A model generated the notes under the pieces. That model saw only the letters and a program-made list of their open reading frames with translations, was not told the origin of the DNA and did no database searches. From positions 6,732,180-6,796,179 of the forward strand of contig NW_020954713.1 of the NCBI RefSeq assembly GCF_900497805.2: 64,000 nt of DNA, given 5' to 3'. How positions within the stretch are numbered: the first letter of the stretch is position 1; every line of letters starts with the position of its first letter. Source of the DNA: Vombatus ursinus. Taxonomy: Eukaryota > Chordata > Mammalia > Diprotodontia > Vombatidae. Shown here piece by piece: positions 56,863 to 64,000 of the stretch. The position numbers were made by a program, and so were the translations under genes.

Positions 56863-57018
56863 CTCAGTGAAATTGAAGGCAGTATCCTTAGACAGAGACT
56901 CATTGGGTAAGCTGACCGACATGTTTTGAAGGTAGCTCAACATGGTCCCTTCTCGTTCAGAATTGCTTCTTTGCTCATTCAAGTTGTTGATGATGGGACA
57001 ATAGACATCAGTGGAGAC
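56863..57018 (-). CDS. ADGRD1: ADGRD1 exon: start of the GAIN subdomain A region
   Basis: 156 nt, exactly 52 codons, phase 0 on both sides. Acceptor TTTTTCTAG, donor GTAAAG. The peptide begins VSTDVYCPIINNLNEQRS and continues GTMLSYLQNMSVSLPNESLS then KDTAFNFTE. Human ADGRD1 as I recall it has GVILSYLQNVSLSLPSKSLS at the same place. Three sequons (NMS, NES, NFT) fit an extracellular, glycosylated domain. The open frame runs on past the donor into the intron, but GTAAAG and the phase of the next exon fix the end. Confidence 0.95.
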
Positions 57019-57358
57019 CTAGAAAAAGGCAAGACAAGACATTATGCATCCCTCCCTCTAAAAATTCTATCCATAGCCTTCTATAGAAATTGGACCCATC
57101 CAATTTTGAGACTTGTTCTTCTCATCCCCGTGACCTTTCCCTCCAGTCCCAGACCAAAGGTACTATGAAGACTCTTTTCTCCTCATCCCTCCCTTTGTCT
57201 ACCAAGAGTAGAACACCAGCCAATGGCTTATAAAGTCCATTAGGACCTTCAAGTATCTTGAGAAGCAGCCTCAGCAAGAGATTTTTTTTTTAGCAAGAAG
57301 TTACAGGAGTCAGAATGAAAATGAAATGCTCTAAGAATCCCTCCAGATATTCTCTTAC

Positions 57359-57411
57359 CTTCATGTTGGTTGCAGCAGTGGGAGGTGTGGTAGAAAGAAA
57401 TACTTGCTTTC
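57359..57411 (-). CDS. ADGRD1: ADGRD1 exon: Ser/Thr-rich linker after the pentraxin domain
   Basis: 53 nt small exon, entered in phase 1 and left in phase 0. Acceptor TTCCCCCAG, donor GTAAGA. It completes the Gly of AAIG and encodes KQVFLSTTPPTAATNMK, a proline/threonine-rich stalk between pentraxin and GAIN regions that matches the position and composition, though not the exact residues, of the human linker (KHALLSSTLPSLFMTSTAS...). It is shorter than the human linker. The next exon is only 340 bp away, the shortest intron seen here. Support comes from splice sites, phase match on both sides and its place in order rather than from strong sequence identity. Confidence 0.85.
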
Positions 57412-57514
57412 CTGGGGGAAAAAATCATTTTTCATTAAATAGAAAGAAAAGGAATAGTCCTCTTTCATTAATTTTTTTCCCTTTCCTTTACCAAAAGTTT
57501 CTAATGTCACCTAA

Positions 57515-57745
57515 GATCATCTAAGCATGACACAGCAGAAAGAGCCCTGCAAGCCCTGAATTCAAATCCAGTTTCAGACACTTACTACCTGTATGACTCT
57601 GGGTGAATCATTTAACTTCTATCTGCTCTGGTTTCTTCATAAATAAAACAAGAATAATAATAACCACTACCTCCCAGGGTTATTGTGAGGATTTTTAAAA
57701 AAAAAGATATTTGTAAAGAACTTCACAAAACTTAAAGTTTGTTGA
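57515..57745 (+). mobile_element. MIR-type SINE
   Basis: AAAGAGCCCTGCAAGCCCTG, TCAAATCCAGTTTCAGACAC, GGGTTATTGTGAGGATTTTT. Confidence 0.78.
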
Positions 57746-58214
57746 GGTTAGAGTAGATCTGAGGGCCCTCTCAGTACTCATATTCTGTCTCTAATATGTA
57801 TTTCCAGAGTAGGAGACTTCCTGGAAAGATGTATGGCTAATAAAACATTTTTATTAATGGAATTTTCTTAGTTTCCCCCAAGACACAAATTATAACAGAT
57901 ATGTGAATTATATTGTTTAATGTTAATTATTTTGCATAATATATGAATAAATCAGTCATTTGACATATATTTATTGGGCACCACTCAAATACATCAAAAT
58001 TTAATGTGGAAAGGATAGTGGCCAGTTGTTATCCCTGTCCCAGAAGGAAAGAACCAAAGAAAATGAACTCACATCACAGTAAGAAGGAATTAGGAAAAGA
58101 TGGCTGGTCAACTCATCTTCTCAGAACCTGCTGCTAAAAAACTGGCAATGACCTAGAATGGATGGGGCACCCTCCTGCCTGGAGGTACAGTGACTTGACA
58201 ATAATTGTGGTGCA

Positions 58215-58530
58215 GCCAAAAGATCCCTGAATCTGGAGTCAGAGGATCTGGGTTCGAATCTCAATTCTGTCACTTAGTACCTATGTGATGTTGGGGCCCC
58301 AACTTCTATAGACCTCAGTTTCTTCCTTGTAAAATTAGGGAATTAAACCAGATGACCTACAAGTTCTAGATTTATATTCTATGACTTCTTTTTTTATTTT
58401 TTTGAGACAATTGGGGTCAAATTACTTGCCCAGGGTCACACAGAGAGTGTCTGAGGTCGGATTTGAACTCAGGTCCTCCTGACTTCAGGCCCTGTGCTCT
58501 ATCCACTGTGACGCCTAGCTAGCTGCTCCT
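58215..58530. mobile_element. MIR (sense) and marsupial SINE (antisense)
   Basis: 58215-58385 sense (CTGAATCTGGAGTCAGAGGA, GACCTCAGTTTCTTCCTTGT). 58400-58530 antisense (GCCCAGGGTCACACAGAGAG, GTCCTCCTGACTTCAGGCCC, TATCCACTGTGACGCCTAGC). Confidence 0.8.
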
Positions 58531-58534
58531 ATCT

Positions 58535-59475
58535 TCTCTGATTTCTAAATTTCCTTGTAGCCTTAGCAATTTTTGGATTCTCTCCTGTCCAGGGTGGAAG
58601 CCTGCTCTGCTTGACTGCAGAGCCATTCAATTAACTGAGAAGATGAAGACGCGAGATTGTGTCTATTTCACTTATGATTTAGGTGTGCCTGTCTCATCTC
58701 CAGCAAAAATTTCTCCTTCTCAAACCTCCCCATCCAATGCACTGGCCAAGCTGCAGATTTCACTTGTCATCAGAGGCTGCTGGGGAGGGAAAGGAGAAAT
58801 GTTTGTTGACCCAGGGAAAATCTGTGAAATGACATCATTACACCTTGCTAGCTCCTACAGCCCCTCATCCCATGATGTCCTGAATACATCCCGAAAGAAT
58901 GTGCCGACCTCCACCCCAGACCGCTCTGCTAGCTAACAGAGCAAGCATCCACATGCTGGAGGAGAGTAAGGAGTGAACGGAGCCCTTGCTTCCCAAGGGG
59001 CATGAGGCAGGCCACAGTTCACATTCCCCCGGAGGGTGAAGACACCCACTGTTCTCCCAGGAGACAGAGCTCCTCCAGAACAAAGCAGTAGAGCCCGGAG
59101 AAAGGGCATGAAGAGCAAGTACTTGCTGTGTGTTACACAGCATTCTTGCAGCATTAATCTGAACCAAAGGGATTGATTTATGATAGCCCTGGGCCTGCTG
59201 ATGTTGTAGAAAGGAGGGTTTGTTATGGTCTCTACAACAACCAGATACAAAAGCAAATTTTTCCAATGTAACTAAAGCATTGAAAATATTAAGAGAGCAT
59301 AATTTATTGGAGGCTTTTAAGCATGGGAACACAAGAGACAGAGAGCTCGATCTCAAGATGATGTTCTCTGAATCCCAGACAAGCCCATACCGTGGATTTT
59401 TCTCCTAATATCTTATTTCCTCAGACTTGTCTTCACTAGGGAACAAGGACCAGGACTCAGTGGACAAAGGCAGCT
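58535..59475. other. Unique intronic block with a 163-codon minus-strand open frame
   Basis: No repeat family recognised. The frame 58865-59356 (minus) is the longest repeat-free frame in the window but has no family resemblance and no ADGRD1-like splice pattern; probably chance in a GC-richer stretch. Confidence 0.4.
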
Positions 59476-59479
59476 ATGT

Positions 59480-60815
59480 TTCAATGGGAAAAGGGCTTGG
59501 ATTTGAAATAGGTGGACACAGTTTCAGATTGACTTTCTGTGTGACTCTGGGTCAATCACTTAACCTCTCTGAGCCTCAGTTTCCTTCTCTGTAAAAGGAG
59601 GGCCACTTAAGGGTGACCTCTAAGGTTCCTTCTCCCTTTTAATTCTTATGGGCTCATAACCTGAGTTTGAATCCCGATTCTGACACATACTATGTGACCT
59701 CAAATAAATCACTTCCCCTCTCTAAATGTCCATTTCTTCCCTTATAAAATGAGAGAATTGAGCTAGATTACTTTTTATGTATCTTTCCAATTAATAATTT
59801 TATGGGACAAAAGGCAGATAAATGAACAGCATAGGGTGATAAAATAAACAAGGGGTAAATCTGGGATCGAAAACACTAATTCCTCATCTTCCAATCTAAT
59901 ATTCCGGTCACTCAACTTGACAGTTTTTCATTCCATCCTCATCCCCATATCTCAGAATCTTTTCTTTCCCTTGAGACTCAACTTAAAGATCACCTTCTAA
60001 ATGGGGACTTTCCCCCACAACTGCTAGGGCCCTCCTATCTTCAACTACCTTAGACTCATTCTGCATATACTTAGATCTATACATGCTGTCTCCCCCAAAA
60101 GAATGTAAGCTCCTTGAGGGGAGGCACTATTTCATCTTTGTCTTCCTATCTCCAGCATCCAGCACAGTGCCTGGCACATAGGAGGTGCTTAACAAATTCT
60201 TGTCAATTGATTTATGTCAGTAAGTCAATGAACAAACAATTATGAAGTGCTTTTCTCAACACCTCGAAAAGGATCTTAAATATAGTTGGCACTAAGTAAA
60301 CATCTCCATGCTCCTCAATATTGTTGTTGTTGAGTTATTTTAGTTGTTTCTTACTCTTTGTGACCCCATTTGGTGATTTCTTCACAAAGGTACTAAAGTG
60401 GTTTGCCATTTCCTTCTTCAGTTCATTTTACAAAGGAGGAAACTGAGGCAAACTAGGTTAAATGATTTGACCAGAGTCACACAGCTACTAAGTATCTGAG
60501 GCCATATTTGAACTCAGGGATGAGTCTTCCTGATTCCAGGCCTGGTGCTCTATGCATTATGGCGCCACCCAGCTGCCCATGTCACCATAGCCAACTACAA
60601 TCCATAAGAGGTAGTTTAGCAAGGTGGGAAGAGTCACAGATTTGGAGGCATTGAATGCAGATTTGAATCCCAGTTCTGCCAATTACCACGTGAGTGAGTG
60701 ACTTTGGGCAAGTCACTTAAACTTTCTGGGCCTTGGTTTTCTCATCCATGAGATTAGGGTGTTGGAACAGAAGCCCTAATATCTCTTCCTCCTTGAAATC
60801 TATGATCCTATAAGG
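59480..60815. mobile_element. MIR, L2 and SINE series
   Basis: Sense MIR at 59480-59655 and 59660-59800; L2 end 59935-60220 (AAGAATGTAAGCTCCTTGAG, GGCACATAGGAGGTGCTTAA); antisense long SINE 60315-60582 (TTGTTGTTGTTGAGTTATTT, GCGCCACCCAGCTGCCC); sense MIR 60610-60815. Confidence 0.78.
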
Positions 60816-60999
60816 CCAGGATTGTGATATTATTTCATTTTTCCAACCTGAAGCCCAATTCCATTTAATTCCACAAGCATTTATTAACATAATACATATA
60901 TTTTGAATCTGAAACTGAACCAACGATTTCATTGACACGGAGAGCTCCAAGAGGAGGAAACCTCCACTGATGCAGATTGGCACGTTTTCTGCAACTTAT

Positions 61000-61560
61000 A
61001 GACTTGGAAAACTGCCTAGGGCAATGAAAGGCCAGAGTCAAATAGGCAGTACATGTCAGAAGCAGGATTCGAATGCAGGTTTTCCTGGTTCTAAGGTAAT
61101 GCTAATGGCCTCCCTCTAGAACCACCTCCAATTTAACCTATACATTGTACATAATGGTTTTCATGTTGTCTCCCCTATGAGCTCCTGGAGAGCTTACCCT
61201 GTCTTTTGCCTTTCCTTGTATCCCCAGCACTTAGCTCTATGTGCCTGGCACTGAGTAGGTGCCTAATAAATGCTTGTTCACTTGACTATGCTATTCCAAC
61301 CATATTGAATGCACAGTGTTTTGTACATAGCAGACATTTGTTTAACAAAAGTTTGAGAAACTAAAGATCCAATCAGTTTAGGACCATAGATTTAGAACAG
61401 GAAGGGATCTAAGACTTAAGAGCTCATCTAGTCCAACCCCTTGATTTTACAGATGAGGAAATGGAGACCCAGAAAACAGAGCCACAGTTACATGAGCATA
61501 GGGGGCAGAGATGGAATTGTGAGCATTCTTTCTGCCATAACACACTGCTTCCCAGAAACG
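61000..61560. mobile_element. MIR and L2 relics
   Basis: Antisense MIR 61010-61125; sense L2 end 61130-61300 (CCCTATGAGCTCCTGGAGAG, GTGCCTAATAAATGCTTGTT); antisense MIR 61380-61560 (ACAGATGAGGAAATGGAGAC). Confidence 0.7.
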
Positions 61561-61908
61561 AGAAAACCATCTAATCCAGGAGCTGGAGGAATGGACTAGA
61601 AGTTCTGATCATCAGCGTGGAAACATAAATTATATTGCGGTTCAAGCAAATTGTTAATCTCTTTATCTTAGGGAACAGGTGTTCTAGGAAAGGACTACAT
61701 TTATTAAAGTACGTTTTAACCCCTACAGCACTGAATCAGACCGATGTGGGAGGAGGAAGCACTAGTTTTTTTTTTTTGTTTGTTTTTTGTTTTTTTGGGT
61801 GGTGATGGTGGTAGTGGTGGTTTTTGAAGGGAGGCATGTTAAAAGGGATTCTATAAGAAACAATTGCTTCAAAAAGTAGCCCCCAATCTGGCTCACACTC
61901 TCACTGAC

Positions 61909-62163
61909 CAATGGCAGCTGTAAAATACATCCTGATTTCACTGGGTGTCAGGGCTCGCTCCCAGATAATGAACTCATCGAAAGCACCATTCTCATAGTTC
62001 TTAGGTTGGTCTCTGTCAGAGCAGATCACCAGGTTGACGTTGGGCTCCCCATAGGTATGAGATACTTTTCCACTTGGGTCTGTTGTGTTCAGGGTCCCAT
62101 TGACATAGACTTTCAGGCCTTCCTTGGATTTCCATGTAAATAGGACATGAGTCCAATAGGGAC
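61909..62163 (-). CDS. ADGRD1: ADGRD1 exon: C-terminal half of the pentraxin-like domain
   Basis: 255 nt, entered in phase 2 (GT completing a Gly codon) and left in phase 1 (G). Acceptor CTCTAG at 62164-62169, donor GTCAGT at 61903-61908. The peptide runs from [20 protein letters not shown] through [14 protein letters not shown] and [20 protein letters not shown] to MYFTAAI. This is the laminin-G/pentraxin jelly-roll end of the extracellular region, close to verbatim human ADGRD1. Two N-glycosylation sequons are visible (NGT, NTT). Human, as I recall it, reads GSEQDQAKCYENG where this reads [13 protein letters not shown], so the cysteine seems to have moved about nine residues earlier. No stop codon in frame. 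Identification very secure. Confidence 0.96.
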
Positions 62164-62194
62164 CTAGAGAAAAGCAAAGGTGGTCATGGCATCA

Positions 62195-63300
62195 CAGAAT
62201 TAGAATCCCCCTCCACCCTATCTTTGACAGATGGGGCCAGCCAGATGTTGCCTGAAGACCTCTAGTAGAAAGGAACCCACCACCTCCCATGGCAGACCAT
62301 TTTGGACAACTCTCTCCCTTAGGATGACTGTTCTTTCATGGAATCAAAATCTGCCTTTGTACCCTACACCGGTTACCTCCAATTCTGTTCTCTGAGGCCA
62401 AGAAGAGTAGGTCATCAGTTACTCAGAACAGGACTCATCTGATTTCCCAGGAAGACTTTGACTTGAATGCTTAGAAAGGACCTCAGAGAGAACGTTTCTC
62501 CTCACCGTTTTCTAGAGGCCCACTGATGTCTACAGTAAATGAACTTTGTCTTCTGTGACAACCCTTCAAATACTCAAATATAACTGGATAACCCCTCTAG
62601 GTCTCTTCTTCTCCAGTCAGTCCTAAGTTTCTAAGGAATAACTTTAATGCCTATATCTATTTCTAAATCAAGTAAATTTTAACTAACTTTAAAAAGTTTT
62701 GATAATTATCCCTGGTGGTGCCATGCTTTTCTCCTTTGCTACTGAGCAAAGGCCAAAAAAAAAAAAAAAATCACAGAATCTCAGACCTGGAAGAAACCTG
62801 AGTGATGATCCAGCTCAATCCACACTGTGTCCATTATAACACACCAGGTGAGAGGGCACCCAACCACAGCTTGAAAACCACCAGTGAGGGGGAACTCACT
62901 ACCTCCTAAAGCAATCCATTTCACTTTGGGACAGATCTTACTATTAGGAAGATTCTCCTGACCTCAAACCTCAGTTTACCTCTTTGTAACTTCTGCCCTC
63001 TGAGGTCAAACAAAACAAATCTAATATTTCTTCCACTTCAAGTACTTGAAAACATGCATCATGCCACTCCAATTCCACCACCTTCCTACCTGATCTTCTC
63101 TGCTCCAGGCTTAACACTCCCAGCACTTTCAATTATATGCCACACACTTAAGCCCCTTTACCATCCTGGTTGCCTTCTAGCTAATCCATGATCTCCTTAA
63201 GTAGTTGTGCCCACAAATGGAAGTAATATCTTAGACATGGTCTGACCAGGGGAGGGTACAGTGGGATCATCACCTCTTTATTCCTAGAAGGTCTGCCTAT
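62195..63300 (-). mobile_element. Two CR1/L3-like LINE fragments, antisense
   Basis: 62195-62680: TGCCTGAAGACCTCTAGTAG, AATACTCAAATATAACTGG-like end (CTTCAAATACTCAAATATAA). 62770-63300: GCTTGAAAACCACCAGTGAG, TTCCACTTCAAGTACTTGAA, ATGGTCTGACCAGGGGAGGG. Same family as 14030-14640. Confidence 0.75.
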
Positions 63301-63319
63301 TAAATTTGGAATGAAAAGC

Positions 63320-63425
63320 ATGTAATTAAATGCTTACTGTATTCAAGACACTGTGCTGAGTGCCAGGAGTAAAAATCATACCCCCAACTCATACTCTCCA
63401 GGCAATAAAAGCCCATAAAAAGCCC
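63320..63425 (-). mobile_element. L2 LINE 3' end, antisense
   Basis: TAATTAAATGCTTACTGTAT, CAAGACACTGTGCTGAGTGC, CTCTCCAGGCAATAAAAGCC. Confidence 0.6.
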
Positions 63426-63599
63426 ATCACGCTAACGGAGAGTTATGTAAGACCAATTTCTACCCTCTATTCCCCACCATTCCCAATAAACATTTGTAGA
63501 CTCTCTCCTCTCTCGGGAAGACTGAGTTCACCAATAAGAAGAATGAGCCTTGGATTTCTGGGGTCACTTCTCCCCCAGCTAGGACCTCCACACATTTGC

Positions 63600-63960
63600 C
63601 AAACATTAATGTGAGGATATCATAATGGCCTCACTGCTGGGGAGAACACAACGGCTCTGGAACAGCAGATCGCCATCTGTCAGCCTGCCAGTAATTTTAA
63701 ATTGCAAAGCAATTACATCAGGTGTTCTGGCTAAGTATTATGCAACTTTCTAGTCATTTTTGAGCCTCTGAAGAACATTTGACCCTTAAGTAGGTCCAAG
63801 GTATAATTGCCCCCTCATTTGGAGGTGGGAAAAATAATAACCTATTTGGCATACAAACAAGAGTTTATACCACCAGGTACCAGCTTTCTCCACGCCTCGT
63901 ATGCCTCCATGCTGGAAAATAATTTGAGTTTAACAAGCAAACACCAATCAGCGCAACGAA
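63600..63960. promoter_or_regulatory. Candidate conserved non-coding element
   Basis: Repeat-free end of the window with packed factor-like motifs: CGCCATCTGTCAGCCTGCC (E-box CATCTG), TAATTTTAAATTGCAAAG, TTACATCAGGTGTTCTGG (E-box CAGGTG). No coding frame of note. A guess from composition only. Confidence 0.22.
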
Positions 63961-64000
63961 ATGTAAGTTCACATCTTAACGGAATCTTGGCTTCCATAGT

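Larger units (their letters stand above)
24389..62163 (-). other. ADGRD1: ADGRD1 gene body, partial (8 internal coding exons)
   Basis: Adhesion G-protein-coupled receptor D1 (GPR133), a plasma-membrane receptor with an extracellular pentraxin-like domain, a GAIN domain with a GPS self-cleavage site, and seven membrane helices; in other mammals it couples to Gs and raises cAMP. Eight exons sum to 971 nt, are all bounded by AG and GT, and keep one continuous frame: phases at the seven internal junctions are 1, 0, 0, 0, 1, 1 and 2. Translated pieces match remembered human ADGRD1 in order, roughly residues 165-490 of about 874. Internal introns measure 4,497, 340, 7,872, 4,684, 2,310, 2,355 and 14,746 bp. 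The start codon, signal peptide and early pentraxin exons lie beyond 64,000; the GPS and membrane exons lie before position 1. I looked for a CxCTHLTNFA-type GPS exon below 24 kb and found none. ADGRD1 is preferred over ADGRD2 because of near-verbatim stretches. Confidence 0.93.

Noticed and set aside
58865-59356. Host gene call for the 163-codon frame
   Set aside because: No recognisable domain, no supporting splice sites, and an internal position in an intron; kept only as a low-interest finding.
62164-64000. Search for the preceding pentraxin exon
   Set aside because: No block resembling the expected upstream peptide with a phase-2 donor was seen; it is presumed to lie to the right.

Overview
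The window is from a mammalian nuclear genome, almost certainly a marsupial. Evidence: dense tRNA-derived SINEs whose sense strand begins GGCAGCTAGGTGG and ends in an A- or AAC-rich tail (the marsupial WSINE1/MAR1-like type), plus many MIR/CORE-SINE, L2 and CR1/L3-like LINE relics and L1 3' ends. There are no bacterial-style operons. Nearly all open reading frames in the window are chance frames in repeats.

The one host gene I can support is ADGRD1 (GPR133, an adhesion G-protein-coupled receptor), on the minus strand. Eight coding exons were found by translating intronic-looking sequence and comparing it with the human protein as I remember it. In transcript order they are 62163-61909 (pentraxin-like domain), 57411-57359 (linker), 57018-56863, 48990-48931, 44246-44129, 41818-41708, 39352-39277 and 24530-24389 (linker into the GAIN domain). 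All have AG/GT boundaries, and the reading phase runs on without a break for 971 nt (about 324 codons). The first exons (signal peptide, start of the pentraxin domain) lie beyond the right edge. The GPS cleavage motif and the seven-membrane region lie beyond the left edge. The whole window is therefore introns plus these exons, including a 14.7 kb intron and an intron of more than 24 kb.

Layout: 1-24.4 kb is the long intron after the last exon seen. It holds SINE/L2 debris, a Dong/R4-type LINE relic (7.4-7.8 kb), a U6-like pseudogene (8.65 kb), a (TTC)n tract with a 100-base assembly gap (12.8-13.2 kb), and a 1.45 kb minisatellite (22.9-24.4 kb). 24.4-62.2 kb carries the exons, with repeat-filled introns. 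62.2-64 kb is upstream intron with two CR1-like fragments and a repeat-free stretch at the end.

The most interesting observation is the minisatellite. It touches the splice donor of the 24.4 kb exon, and its 36-40 bp unit aligns with the exon/intron junction itself, including the last exon bases and the GT. It looks like a tandem array grown from a 5' splice site. Other items worth a look are an intronic GAA repeat in transcript orientation, a CU-rich tract close to the 60-nt exon, several nested insertions with clear target-site duplications, and a few repeat-free, homeodomain-motif-rich stretches that could be regulatory. Family names and the human comparison come from memory, not from a search.
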